A DNA stretch of 64,000 nucleotides from Myxocyprinus asiaticus (Eukaryota; Chordata; Actinopteri; Cypriniformes; Catostomidae). The position numbers and the translations under genes were made by a program. The notes under the pieces are model-generated. The model searched no databases, was not told where the DNA came from, and was given only the letters and a program-made list of their open reading frames with translations. Location: contig NC_059372.1 in assembly GCF_019703515.2 (NCBI RefSeq), positions 27,429,431 to 27,493,430 of the forward strand, written 5' to 3'. Shown here piece by piece: positions 21,461 to 32,939 of this stretch (positions within the stretch are counted from its first letter, which is position 1; every line of letters begins with the position of its first letter).

Positions 21461-21677
21461 CTAATAGAAGGACACTCCCCAAAGCGTCAGCTTAGTGACG
21501 CAATATCAAGTGTATTCCGTCATAAGGGAACCATAGTTTCCGCCACAAAACATGTTTACTACAGTGTTACTACAGTAAAACCATGGTTTGCTTAAAAAAA
21601 AGAAAAAACATGGTACTACAGTTATGGCTACTGAAAAACATGGTTGCTACAGTTATGGTTACTACAATATTACTATA
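21461..21677. repeat. DIRS-terminus remnant and ACCATGGTT repeats
   Basis: 21470-21530 (AGCGTCAGCTTAGTGACGC, GTCATAAGGGAACCATAG) resembles the DIRS copy 2 end at 18000-18050. It runs straight into ACCATGGTT-type repeats, the same junction order as at 18048. Confidence 0.5.
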
Positions 21678-21685
21678 GTAAAACA

Positions 21686-23303
21686 CAGTGGCGGGTCGTG
21701 CATTTTAAGTCTAGGCATTCAGTGTGATTCATGCCATTAAGAAAACACAGTTTCACAAAGAATAAGACACCCTATGTCTTTGGGCATCACACATTATGTC
21801 GCAGCTAAATAGTAATACCAAGCAATACCGTTTTAAAAACACATCCACGCACGAAAGCCAGAACTTGAAACGACACTTAATGCTCAAGCAAGCCTAATTT
21901 TAACTGCAGCATGACTTTTTTGTGTCTCTCGAACAGACATTCAAAAATCATAATTTTTCATATGAATCTACCAAGGAGGCCTATAATACCTGGAAAAATC
22001 TATCTAATAATATCTGCGATTTAAATGTTGCTTGCAGTAAGTTTCGTTTCGTCAGGGTACACGGTTATGCTGCATTCCATTCAAGTTGGATGAGGGATAT
22101 TCCTACTTGATATCTCCAACCATAAATGCATTCCATTCCCTGATATTTGGAACTGCAACGCTCCCGTTAGCTTAGCAGGGGTTTGACTCTCATTAGAGAT
22201 GTCTCTTAGCAACCCAACTGATAAACAATGCTGCAGCGCAAGCATTTGTGCTTCAGGTGTACGATTATCAAAAGAGATTATAATGTTTTATACACCTGTT
22301 TCTGCAGGCATTTGTTAAACAAGCTTTAATATCATGTAATGTGAAAACAAACTCATTTATCGATATTAATAAAGTTAATGTTTATAACTTACTTTGCATA
22401 TCTCCCTGAGTGTCCACATGTTTGTGTGACATCATGCCCCTGCATCTCGGCGAAATCTGAGATGAGAATTTCTGCAGAAGCCTACAAGTTGTAATTCTGA
22501 CTTCAAGATGCATTCCTTTGCACTTTTTCTAGTAGGAAGTTGTAAAATCCAACTTTCCGAGTTGAATGGAACGCAGCACTACTTTTCAAAACTTGATCTG
22601 ACACTGAATGCTCAAGCAGCCTAATTTACATTTAGAAAAATCCTGATGTTGCTATAACAATGCAAAAAGCACTTACCAATTTACTTGAAGTGAAAATCAG
22701 TCCTCCTTTCCTGTTTAATAAATTAAGCAATCACACGGTCATGCAGAACATCTCGTGTTTTTAAATCCATAAGGACCTCTTTCTCAGTGGTGATGTGGCA
22801 GTGATGACAGCCCACTCATCAGCAAGATCTCACACACTTCGCTTTCAAATTACGTACATCACTTAGAGCATGATCTCTCAAGGCCAGCTAGAAGGCCTCG
22901 GCCGGGACATATCCTAAAGATCACATCCACCAAGAACTAATAAATCAATCTGATTGGCTGATGAATCTGACAATCTGACTTTAGTTGCTCATTCATTTGC
23001 ACTGTTGAGGGATTCTGCAGAAATTCTGAAGGCTTGAGGGGGTGGAGCTCAAACTCACCTGCTGCTTTGGGCATGTGATTTGTTAAACAGTTGTCACACT
23101 TTGCTTGTAAGCATCAAGGAATAAATTCTGACTGGATAAACTTTTAATTTTTCTCTATTTGTTTGTAGATTAATTAAGAATGCAAAGCGATTAAAAATAC
23201 ATAGGCAAAAAGGTGATTGATAAAGAAAGGATGAAAAATATTTATTTATTTGTCATGTTAGGCCAGCAGCGAAGGCTTTGCTGGCCCTGAGAAATCGCCA
23301 CTG
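21686..23303. mobile_element. Non-autonomous hAT element, copy 2
   Basis: It begins CAGTGGCGGGTCG and ends CGCCACTG, with a perfect 8-bp TSD GTAAAACA (21678-21685 and 23304-23311). It is the sister of the element at 269-1990 and lacks that copy's SINE-like insertion, so it shows the pre-insertion state. No transposase is encoded. Confidence 0.82.
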
Positions 23304-23311
23304 GTAAAACA

Positions 23312-23738
23312 ATTTTCAAAAGGGAATCTTTGATAGTTTTCCCTTGCCAATGTTGCCAACGGAAGTTCGATCACTTTCACTAAACAGATCTGTTCATTTC
23401 AGCAATTCATTTGAGTCATCATTCAAACCAAGGCATCTCCGCACGGCATTTTACGTGTTCTGTTATAAATTTAAGTAGTGCCGTTTATCATTATTTTAGA
23501 TTTAATTACAACAAAAGTTGTAACCATGGGCACTCATGTCTCCCATTAAGTATTTGTTGCTGCCATTTGTGTTTGTTATATAACTGACTGGGTTTTGAAC
23601 ATATCTTTGGGTAGATAAAAATACGAATTCGACAAATATGCAAATTTGTGGTTCTTCATGTTACATACATTGCCGTTTTACACATACCCCTGTGCAGACG
23701 AATGATTTATTACAAATATATATTATATCGTACATATA
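23312..23738. other. AT-rich interval, nothing recognised
   Basis: Short AT-rich sequence between the hAT element and the intact Tc1. No frame, RNA or terminal repeat was recognised. Confidence 0.5.
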
Positions 23739-25309
23739 CAGGTGCATCTCAATAAATTAGAATGTCGTGGAAAAGTTCATTTCAGTAATTCAATTCAAAT
23801 TGTGAAACTCGTGTATTAAATAAATTCAATGCACACAGACTGAAGTAGTTTAAGTCTTTGGTTCTTTTAATTGTGATGATTTTGGCTCACATTTAACAAA
23901 AACCCACCAATTCACTATCTCAAAAAATTTGAATATTTTGACATGCCAATCAGCTAATCAACTCAAAACACCTGCAAAGGTTTCCTGAGCCTTCAAAATG
24001 GTCTCTCAGTTTGGTTCACTAGGCTACACAACCATGGGGAAGACTGCTGATCTGACAGTTGTCCAGAAGACAATCATTGACACCCTTCACAAGGAGGGTA
24101 AGCCACAAACATTCATTGCCAAAGAAGCTGGCTGTTCACAGAGTGCTGTATCCAAGCATGTTAACAGAAAGTTGAGTGGAAGGAAAAAGTGTGGAAGAAA
24201 AAGATGCACAACCAACCGAGAGAACCGCAGCCTTATGATTGTCCAGCAAAATCGATTCAAGAATTTGGGTGAACTTCACAAGGAATGGACTGAGGCTGGG
24301 GTCAAGGCATCAAACACACACAGACATGTCAAGGAATTTGGCTACAGTTGTTGTATTCCTCTTGTTAAGCCACTCCTGAACCACAGACAACGTCAGAGGC
24401 GTCTTACCTGGGCTAAGGAGAAGAAGAACTGGACTGTTGCCCAGTGTTCCAAAGTCCTCTTTTCAGATGAGAGCAAGTTTTGTATTTCATTTGGAAATCA
24501 AGGTCCTAGAGTCTGGAGGAAGGGTGGAGAAGCTCATAGCCCAAGTTGCTTGAAGTCCAGTGTTAAGTTTCCACAGTCTGTGATGATTTGGGGTGCAATG
24601 TCATCTGCTGGTGTTGGTCCATTGTGTTTTTTGAAAACCAAAGTCACTGCACCCGTTTACCAAGAAATTTTGGAGCACTTCATGCTTCCTTCTGCTGACC
24701 AGCTTTTTAAAGATGCTGATTTCATTTTCCAGCAGGATTTGGCACCTGCCCACACTGCCAAAAGCACCAAAAGTTGGTTAAATGACCATGGTGTTGGTAT
24801 GCTTGACTGGCCAGCAAACTCACCAGACCTGAACCCCATAGAGAATCTATGGGGTATTGTCAAGAGGAAAATGAGAAACAAGAGACCAAAAAATGCAGAT
24901 GAGCTGAAGGCCACTGTCAAAGAAACCTGGGCTTCCATACCACCTCAGCAGTGCCACAAACTGATCACCTCCATGCCACGCCAAATTGAGGCAGTAATTA
25001 AAGCAAAAGGAGCCCCTACCAAGTATTGAGTACATATACAGTAAATGAACATACTTTCCAGAAGGCCAACAATTCACTAAAAATGTTTTTTTTATTGGTC
25101 TTATGATGTATTCTAATTTTTTGAGATAGTGAATTGGTGGAATTTTGTTAAATGTGAGCCAAAATCATCACAATTAAAAGAACCAAAGACTTAAACTACT
25201 TCAGTCTGTGAGCATTGAATTTATTTAATACACGAGTTTCACAATTTGAGTTGAATTACTGAAATAAATGAACTTTTCCATGACATTCTAATTTATTGAG
25301 ATGCACCTG
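23739..25309 (+). mobile_element. Full-length Tc1-like transposon, copy 1
   Basis: The element is 1571 bp and flanked by TA on both sides. The ends start CAGGTGCATCTCAATAAATT; long inverted repeats of about 200 bp include GAATTTATTTAATACACGAG and CAATTCACTATCTCAAAAAA. It carries one uninterrupted transposase frame. Two sister copies are at 43905-45466 and 51530-53112. Confidence 0.93.
23998..25029 (+). CDS. Tc1-like transposase, uninterrupted (343 aa)
   Basis: The enzyme would cut and paste the element at TA sites. Length is normal for Tc1. The N-terminus (about residues 15-60) has a helix-turn-helix, TFIAKEAGCSQSAVSKHV, followed by a basic GRKKCGRKR stretch. The catalytic DD34E triad is complete: Asp157 in VLFSDESKFC, Asp247 in FIFQQDLAPAHTA and Glu282 in [13 protein letters not shown], with 34 residues between the last two. 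A second in-frame Met (MGKTADLTV, residue 13) is a likely alternative start, as many Tc1 proteins begin there. Compared with its sisters it lacks one codon near residue 80 and two near residue 102, both in frame. Those deletions may affect the second DNA-binding domain or linker, so activity is possible but not shown. Confidence 0.92.
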   Translation: MVSQFGSLGYTTMGKTADLTVVQKTIIDTLHKEGKPQTFIAKEAGCSQSAVSKHVNRKLSGRKKCGRKRCTTNRENRSLMIVQQNRFKNLGELHKEWTEAGVKASNTHRHVKEFGYSCCIPLVKPLLNHRQRQRRLTWAKEKKNWTVAQCSKVLFSDESKFCISFGNQGPRVWRKGGEAHSPSCLKSSVKFPQSVMIWGAMSSAGVGPLCFLKTKVTAPVYQEILEHFMLPSADQLFKDADFIFQQDLAPAHTAKSTKSWLNDHGVGMLDWPANSPDLNPIENLWGIVKRKMRNKRPKNADELKATVKETWASIPPQQCHKLITSMPRQIEAVIKAKGAPTKY

Positions 25310-26694
25310 TATGTGTGCCTCTTTCAATGCTTCATCAAATTAACTAAGCTAAATTTTAGGGTATTTCCACAAATACATTCAACATAACACTTTAAATTTC
25401 AATAAGCTAAATAATCAACAGTGAAGCCTTTTACATCTCTCCAATAAAAAAAAAGTTAGAACTTATTTTTTTTTTAATATGCAAGAATGTTTTTCTTTTT
25501 TTCTCCTTAGACTTTTAATAACTGGTTAAAACTAAACTCTGTTGCAAATGTGTTTCAGCACTCCTACGATTAGACAACTTAAACTGAAAGATTTGTCCCT
25601 TCCTATTGCCTAAATATTTTTTTATTCAGATTGTTCTCCTCCATTCTCAGTAAGTACAAAGAGGGTTTTTGCCATCGACTCTTTGGAACTGAGTTTCCAG
25701 CCATTACCGCCAAAGTTTGCCCATTGTGGATTATAGCCACAAACTATTTCGTGAAAAGCGTTAAATGAAAACAATTCGATAAAATCAAAAAAGAAAAAAT
25801 TGGACATCGGACAATTGGACAAAGCCATTGGACATTGATCGCTTGTACATATAATAGTGTGATCGTTAGTAATTACCAACTAATAACACATAAAACACTG
25901 TTCATTGACATGTTGCGTTATTACTTGGTGCATGGCCTTACCTCAGGTTTTTCAGCCATATAAATGCTTAAGCTGCGAGCTTATTATTTTGCTTTGCAGT
26001 GTTTGTAAATGTTGACGTTAAGTGTACAGACGTTAATGTCGGACAAGCTGATCATCTAAATATTCCTAATGTGAATGTTTTACGTGTTAAGGAGGCGTCC
26101 TCTGATTGGCTGCATCAATGTGAAAGGCGTGACGCTATTGGCCACACAATTAACTTACTAAAATGAAGGGGGGGGGGGGGTTGGAAGAAAAAACCCCATA
26201 GATGCTACCTTAAAATAACCAATGAAATAATGTTTATACTTGCCTTATTAGTATTTGTTCCTACAGCAGTTCCTCCGGAATTAAAAAAAAAAATTATACT
26301 TTTACAACAAAATATTATATCATTGTATTCTTTATATATAAAAACTACAACATCTTATTACATTCAACAATTGTCCTAAGTACCCACATAACTTTCCAGA
26401 AGTTTCAAGTTAATATAGCTTTAAACATCGACAATAAGATAGCATATATACTACCCATACAGTAAACAGTACTTAAACCAGTAAACTAGTTTTATCAACT
26501 GCAACTAAACAACAAGTATAGCCCAAAAGCATAACCTACAGACATTTCAATTTGCCCAACAACAAAACAACACATCGCAGTAATGGACTGTTGATAGACA
26601 TTTTACTTTAGTCATCATTTTCTAATATAATTACTGTTTAAGACTTATTCATTCAATCAAGACTGTAATAAACTCCATGCACAGCCTAAATTTC
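25310..26694. other. 3' flank of fkbpl, non-coding
   Basis: AT-rich DNA with a run of about 13 Gs at 26168-26180 and no recognisable exon. It should hold the 3' UTR and poly(A) site of the minus-strand fkbpl gene, which I could not place. Confidence 0.45.
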
Positions 26695-27432
26695 CTAGTT
26701 AAACATCTTGCTTAGCCTCTGACCGAGTTTACTGTTTATGTCCTTTAATTTGGAGTTGACTTGTTTCAAGGCAGCACGAGCTGATGCCGAGTCAGGCTGG
26801 AGTTCCAGAATCTTTCCAAAGGCCATGCGGGACTCCTCCAGTTCCCCCAGCTGCAAGCAAGCTTGCCCTAGTCGATACCAGGCTTTAGTACTCTTTGGGT
26901 TTAGCTCAGTAGCTTTGATACTAGAATCTCTGGATTTTCCAAGCAGGCCTAACTTAAGTTGGCACAAGGAGAGATTGGAGTGAAGTTCTGCTTTTACAGT
27001 TTTGTAGTCCTCCTCAGTAGGGATGTAAGAGTCACCAACAATTTCTTCCTCCTTTTTCTCATCATTGGATGTTGCCAAAGCTGTATCGTTATCTCCATCC
27101 ATACCTTCTTCTGACTCATCTGTTTTTCCTCTTGTCTGGGCATTTAAAGTTATGGCCAGTTTTACAGCTCTGCAGTAGCAGTCTGCTGCACCCCAAATAT
27201 CTCCCTTCCCAAACCGCTGACCACCCATCTGCTTGTGAGACTGTACCCAAGCCCATTTTTCTCCAGGTGTCATTTGCCATGACTCTTGACCAGCGGTTAA
27301 CGAGTGGAGCTGAAGTGTGAAGCAGAGAGACTGTTGAGGCAATCCTTGCCCTGTATTATTTTTAATCTGGGTACTATTAGAATCACTGCATGCTGCGTTG
27401 GAATCCCTTGCATTACAGGCACTTATTGTGAA
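26695..27432 (-). CDS. fkbpl: FKBPL-like co-chaperone, exon 2 (TPR region)
   Basis: FKBPL is a divergent FK506-binding-like protein that binds Hsp90 through TPR repeats and acts in steroid-receptor and p21 pathways (established for mammals). This exon encodes 245 residues plus a TAG stop. After FTISACN it reads LTAGQESWQMTPGEKWAWV, GGQRFGKGDIWGAADCYCRA, an acidic linker (DESEEGMDGDND), then TPR-type helices: ELHSNLSLCQLKLGLLGK, NPKSTKAWYRLGQACLQLGE and FGKILELQPDSASARAAL. The C-terminus LGQRLSKMFN matches the conserved FKBPL ending. The acceptor (TTTTATTTTATTGCAG on the minus strand) gives a phase-0 join to exon 1. The frame is clean, so the gene looks functional. Other TPR immunophilins are less likely because of the C-terminal match. 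Confidence 0.85.
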   Translation of the reverse strand, partial: FTISACNARDSNAACSDSNSTQIKNNTGQGLPQQSLCFTLQLHSLTAGQESWQMTPGEKWAWVQSHKQMGGQRFGKGDIWGAADCYCRAVKLAITLNAQTRGKTDESEEGMDGDNDTALATSNDEKKEEEIVGDSYIPTEEDYKTVKAELHSNLSLCQLKLGLLGKSRDSSIKATELNPKSTKAWYRLGQACLQLGELEESRMAFGKILELQPDSASARAALKQVNSKLKDINSKLGQRLSKMFN

Positions 27433-27519
27433 CTGCAATAAAATAAAAAAGATTAGATTATGAAATTAGATTAGATGTGATATTATACTTGCCCAGGCTA
27501 CACATACTATATTAAATTA

Positions 27520-27660
27520 TTAGGTCACCCAGAAATTAAAATTCTATCATTATGTACTCACCCGCATGTTGTTCCAAACCTATATAATATTCTTTCTTCC
27601 ACAGAACATGAAAGAATAATTTTTTTTAAATAAGGCAGTGGTCCCATGACATTTCGTCAT
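27520..27660. repeat. TTCACCCAAAAATGAAAATTC-type MITE, fragment
   Basis: Phrases GGTCACCCAGAAATTAAAATTC, TATGTACTCACCCGCATGTTG and TTCCAAACCTATATAA (quoted in part) match one arm of the palindromic repeat seen best at 60626-60940. Confidence 0.6.
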
Positions 27661-28159
27661 ATTTATAATCAGGGTTTGAAATGAACTCCTGTCAATTGCA
27701 AATAAAACTCCACCTTACAGGTGACACTGTCAACTCACTAGTCAATTTTGTAGATATTCTATCATGCTACAACGAAACATTAATTTTCCCTGAGAGTATT
27801 TCAACAATCAAGTGCATGTCCTGTATTTTCTGTCAGCAGAAGGGTTAGGGGCCGTTCACACCGAACATGTTTTTGCGCGCGTCTGCTCTGTTTTCCCATT
27901 GTTTTCCTATGTAAACACATGCTGGATGAATTTCTTTGACTGTTGCACTGCATTTCACTCTTTTTTTAAGCGTCTCGTGCAGGACCGGCACATTTTTAGA
28001 CAGCGTGTCAAGTTAAAAAGAACTTCAAATTTTCAAAAACCCATGTGGAGACAACTGCATTCTGTTTCATTCACTGCATTGTACCTAACTTGTTTTTAGC
28101 ACAGTTGTCACAAATATTCAAAGTTCTGAACAAGTTCAGGCTGCATAGAGGGTACTGTT

Positions 28160-29390
28160 ACATTAACCTAGTCTCCATCTACTTTTCGCGCTGTTTTGTT
28201 ATCGACAAAGTGAAAATGCGCAAAAAAATGTTTGCAAAATTTGCCGTCTTCTGCCTGTTTCCATTCAAATGGCCTTTTATCGATAAAAATGGTGTGAGTG
28301 ATGTCGTCATGCATAAAAAAAAACTTTTTGTCTAAAAAAGCTCAGCAAATGCGATCTGAGGTAAAGAGGGTTAGATTTAAAATATTTTAAAGTTTTAAAA
28401 TGTTCAAAAGCTAGTTTTCTGAAAGTGAACTCAGCATTGGACAAATAGTTCTGATAGTGTATAGTCTTGAAAAGTGTAGAACATTCTGAGTGTCATTCAG
28501 CTGACTTTTTTCGTCTACAGAACAGGGTAAGGCTAATTTAAGTTTGTGTAAAGAAAAGGCAAGTATATAGTCCTAACAATATTATTTTTTCGTTTGGTAA
28601 TTTATTTTTTTAATTTAATGCATTTTTCGTTTGGTAATTTATTTAATTTAATACAGAGAATTTTGCCGGCATTTTTTTTTTTTAAAAGTAAACTAAACAA
28701 TACTTTTATAGAATTGGGCTATGTTAGTGTTCCAAAAAAGCACACTGAAGCTTTTCTCCTAGTATTGTGTATTTATTTTTATTTTTAAACATTTTTGTGC
28801 ACAGAAATGATATGTTTTTAGTATTGTGGGCTAATTCCATGACTGCCATCAATTATTTTGAATAGTGTGAAAAAGCAACTTAAATAAACGGATGGCTATC
28901 ACGATTAATCCCAAAGAGTGGCCATTCATTTATTCTCCGTGCACTTGTTGATGACAGGTGCATGAGAGATATTTGTGTTGGCACTCCTTGAAGTGGCATG
29001 ATGCAGATGTGTTTGCAGCATCGGATCTGTGCATGTATGCCATTAAGACCAATCCATAACGGTGCATAATGCTTCATGTACAATAAATTGTCTTTCAAGG
29101 ATGTATACCTTGTCATCATGATTAACACAGGCTAACAATTGGGGTAAATTCTGTCATGTGACACTACATTTTTGCGTTAATGCCTATTTTCTTGACAAAA
29201 AGTGTTTCCAAACCAGTTTTTTGTGACATTTGAAGTATCAACATAGAGTTTTAGTTAAACGGAACAATATTATGCTGACACTTGTGAAACTTTAGCGATA
29301 ATTTTTGTTTCCATCAGCTATATCGGTAAACTTTTTGATGCGCTACATTTTTTGTCGCAAAAAAACCCTTGGATGGAAATGTAGTTAGAG
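28160..29390. repeat. Possible DNA repeat with degenerate inverted ends
   Basis: The left part (TCTCCATCTACTTTTCGCG, then GTGAAAATGCGCAAAAAAATG) and the inverse of the right end (CTACATTTCCATCCAAGG, then GCGACAAAAAATGTAGCGC) are similar but not clean. It may be one decayed element. The boundary is approximate. Confidence 0.3.
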
Positions 29391-30010
29391 TTTTATATTA
29401 TACCAGATTGTTCTGCACCAAACAAAATTTCAGTGCTTCATAAACGGTAAGGCAATGTTTTTTCCCTTCTGCTCTAGTGCACTGAGGGGCTGCCATGCCT
29501 TATTAAAACTGTGTATGTTTACTGTTACAATACTGTTAAGAATGTTGTCTACGATGCTAAAATAATATTCAGCCTATTGCAACAGTACTTGCTAGGAGAA
29601 GAAATTATTAAGACAGTGAGCGATTTCGGGTTCAGGCTTAAAATCTGACGATATCGTTCGGGCCGGGTAGGGTCGGGTTTCATTTTAATGTCCAATTTAT
29701 GAATGAATCACTCTTTTGAGTCGGTTCTTGTGAATGAATCCGTCAAATGGCTTAGCAAAATGGTCTGAATCGATTCATGATTCATATATGCACTGAATCA
29801 TTTGGAGTGATTTCTCACTCAGTAAAACAGTTATGGGATACTTTAGAGCAGTGTTTCTCAACTGGTGGGTCGTTACCAAAAATGGGTCGCAGGTCTGTTT
29901 GGATTGGGATATTAGATCTGCTGAATCTGGGTCTGTTTATAGGTCTTGTTTGAAAACTCCTTTGTACAGACTTGCTTTTACTACTTTGTGAATTTTAGTT
30001 TTTACCTTGT

Positions 30011-30110
30011 GTTTTACTAAGTGTTTTGATTTTATATTTTGTGAAGCACTTTGTTTTAAATTGTTAAAAGGTGCTATGTAAATAAAATTTGTATTATTAT
30101 TATTGTCACG
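30011..30110 (+). repeat. LINE/SINE-like 3' tail
   Basis: GTGAAGCACTTTGTTTTAAA, then GTGCTATGTAAATAAAATTTG and a short (ATT)n run: the typical 3' end of a fish retroposon. Nothing coding precedes it. Confidence 0.4.
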
Positions 30111-31371
30111 AACAGAAAAAACAATGCCAGATTCTCAGTGAAATTTTGTGCTGCCCATGCAAATGTAATGATATTCATCTTGCAATCGGCGCTTTATACG
30201 CACTAAAAGTGCTTCTCATCTGAAAAAGCGATGTGACTGAAGCCTGGTTTTCATGCAAGTGTCCGCCGCTAGCCATGACAGAACCACTCGCGCCAATGAT
30301 CTGCTCTGCTCACTGTTTCTCTGGAGTGCACGCACATATTATTTAAAAAATAAAATCCCTGTTTACCAGATTCAATAGACACTTAAAATATATTTAAAAA
30401 CATTACAATTTCCACATGTACAGGTAGGTTATTTTACAATATGCACAAATTTTACTACCTGATTTGATGCAGCACACTGAAGAATTAACTGTTGGGCAGG
30501 CTAATAAAAAAATTTAGCTAGCTAAACTACAAACTACTCTACAGAACAATTTGTTCAGCTAAAAGCTTCCCTTCAAGAAAGTAGCTAGTTAAATACATTA
30601 CAAACTACATGACAGAAATGAGGAATGTTTAAACCATTAACCAGATCCAAGGCACATACTGTCAAAGAAAAAACATCTATAAAATAATTATTTACATGAC
30701 ACAGCACTAGTTGAAGTTTGGTACATATATTTTCAAGGGTAAATGATTACCATATTCATGTACCATGGTATTTACTGGTACCCCATAGAACACCATGGTA
30801 CTACCATTGTAGATGACAAACTTTGGTACTTTTGTGTACTGTTTTGATACTCATTTTCATCAAATGTTTTCCTGCAGACATGTGAACTAAATGAAGACAT
30901 TTTCATTACTGGTCCCTCAAATTATAGGATGCTTTTGCGGTTTTATTTCATTTATTGTCCGTAAATATTCCACTATATGATGTGCTGTTTTTTTCTCTGT
31001 GTTTTAAAGCAGTGGTTCTCATCTGGTTTTGCTTCAGTACCCAGATTTTACATTGGACTTCAAGTTGCCACCCAAGTTAGAAAACTATGTAACCTGTATT
31101 TAATATAGCCTGGGTCTCATTTTCTTTTTTTCTTGCATAGTTTTGGTCATGTTTTTCAAACAGACCACCATCCACCCACCCCACAATAAGTTATTTATTA
31201 TCTCACAGAACATATATTACACAGGAGGAAAATTTGTCAATAATTTGTCCATAAGTCTTGGGGGTCCAGACTTCATGTACTTGCCCTTATATGTACAGTG
31301 CAATGCCATATAAGCACAGGTAAGACCATGGGTGGCACCTCATTACTATGGTTAGATTAGATGAATTACGC

Positions 31372-31869
31372 CACACATCCTCCGTGAGCGTGGCGGTTGC
31401 ATTGGATATTCACATTGGCCGAATCTCTTCCGTGAGAAACACCAGCACCTCTGCGCAGAAAATAAAGTTATTTATGGGGTCCTATGCCAAATGTTTTCTT
31501 TAATAAGGTCATAATAAGAAGAGGTTATTACTGCTTCAAGGACAACAGCGGCCAGTCACGTGCACTTCATCTTTATCAGCACACTTGGTTTGCGATTGGT
31601 TAATGTTGTGTACACCTATATACACAGAATGGCAAAAGGTCCAGCAGTTTATTAATTCTTTCCTTTATTAAGTTATTTTATTGAGTTTACTTGCATGCAG
31701 TGCTGAGCTCAGCGTGAGTCGCACGTCAAAAATAGGCTCAACACCAAAACTATCCGCTCACTGACACATCACCTCACGACTCATGCTTGCTGTGGGAATG
31801 GTGTAATCTGTAAATATGGGCGCCAAAACAAAAACACGCCACTCACGCCCTGCTCACGGAGGATGTGTG
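31372..31869. repeat. Inverted-repeat element with CACACATCCTCCGTGAGC ends
   Basis: An 18-bp perfect inverted repeat, CACACATCCTCCGTGAGC (31372-31389) and its inverse (31852-31869), surrounds about 460 bp of non-coding DNA. It is probably a small DNA transposon; its TSD was not resolved. Confidence 0.5.
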
Positions 31870-32029
31870 AACCTTCCGATATAGTATTTTGTTATGAAAA
31901 AAATAGTAGTAATTTAGAAACTTTAGCTAAAACTGACACAGTTGTAAAAAAGAAAAAGAAAGAGGCCAAATAGATGATTAACTACAACATTTATAGTGTT
32001 ATAGTTAACACTAATAATGTTAACTATAA

Positions 32030-32515
32030 CATTTAAAGTAATCCACATGACTCCAGTGGTTTAATATGTGTCTTCTGAAGCAATGAAATCACTTTGGGTG
32101 AGAAACAGATCAAAACTTCAATCCTTTTTTACAATAAATCTCCACTTTTTTTAGAAACTGTTTCTCACCCACACCTATCATATCACTTCAGAAGACATGG
32201 ATTATACCACATGGATTATAGGACCTACAGAGCTCAAATAGCCTTATAAAATCTTTGTTTGTGTTCAGCAGAAGAAAGTCATACACATCTGGGATGACAT
32301 AAGGGTGAGTAAATGACGAGAATTTTCATTTTTGGGTGAACTATCCCTTTAAACAGATGTCTGGGTGATGTACATAAGCTATCAGGGAAAGCAACCAGTA
32401 CATTATTCAAAATGTCTTCTTTTGTGGTCCATAGTCAAATGGTTTTGGAACGACGTACTAGTGAGTAAATAATGACAGACTTTTCATTTTTGGGTGAACT
32501 ATCCCTTTAAACTTG
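32030..32515. repeat. Two tandem MITE ends (GGGTGAACTATCCCTTTAA)
   Basis: Two copies of the ending AATTTTCATTTTTGGGTGAA, CTATCCCTTTAAAC occur (ending about 32355 and 32513). The first is preceded by repeat-body phrases such as GTGTCTTCTGAAG and GTTCAGCAGAAGAAAGTC. They lie directly upstream of the fkbpl exon 1 donor. Confidence 0.65.
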
Positions 32516-32534
32516 CATGCGGCTTTGTCCTTAC

Positions 32535-32939
32535 CTCACACATCTCTCCAGCCCTCATTCCTTCCAGACAGCCCTCTATAATGTCACACTGTCCTTCACC
32601 CATGTGCAACAAGAACCACTCATCCAGTGGAACCTGCAGAACAGAGTCCTGGGAGCGAGGAAATGAGGTAGCTTGCTCACTAGAATCAACACTGACTGTT
32701 GATTCAGGATCGTTTAGTTGGTAGTGAGAATCAGTTTGTAGTGTGTTCTGCTCTGTCATACTTTTTCGGCGCACTTTGACCTTACATAGTGACCCTATCA
32801 TAGGCGTGAAGTCTCCTCGTTGTCTTTCTCCAAGCCACCTTCGGCGCACCTCCCACAGACCACCAGGACACGCCGAGATCCATGACGTTTCAGCAGGAAT
32901 TAAATCAACCCGTCTCTCAGGCACTTGGACTGTTGTCAT
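32535..32939 (-). CDS. fkbpl: FKBPL-like co-chaperone, exon 1
   Basis: The exon encodes 135 residues from MTTVQVPERRVDLIPAETSW to GCLEGMRAGEMCE and ends at a GAG codon before GTAAGG, joining exon 2 in phase 0. The total protein is 380 aa, close to the mammalian FKBPL length (about 350). It covers the N-terminal region and the start of a degenerate FKBP-like fold (MIGSLCKVKVRRK, then WFLLHMGEGQCDIIEGCLEG). As in mammalian FKBPL, the key residues of an active prolyl isomerase are not evident, so a scaffold role is expected. The start is the first ATG of the frame and lies 21 bases after a good acceptor (TTTTCTTTAG, minus strand). Confidence 0.83.

Larger units (their letters stand above)
27433..32534 (-). 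other. fkbpl intron, repeat-bearing
   Basis: A 5.1-kb GT-AG intron (GTAAGG donor, TTGCAG acceptor on the minus strand). It holds MITE-type repeats at 27520-27660, 31372-31869 and 32030-32515, a possible DNA repeat at about 28160-29390 and a LINE-like tail near 30011-30110. Small open frames inside have no recognisable content. Confidence 0.7.
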
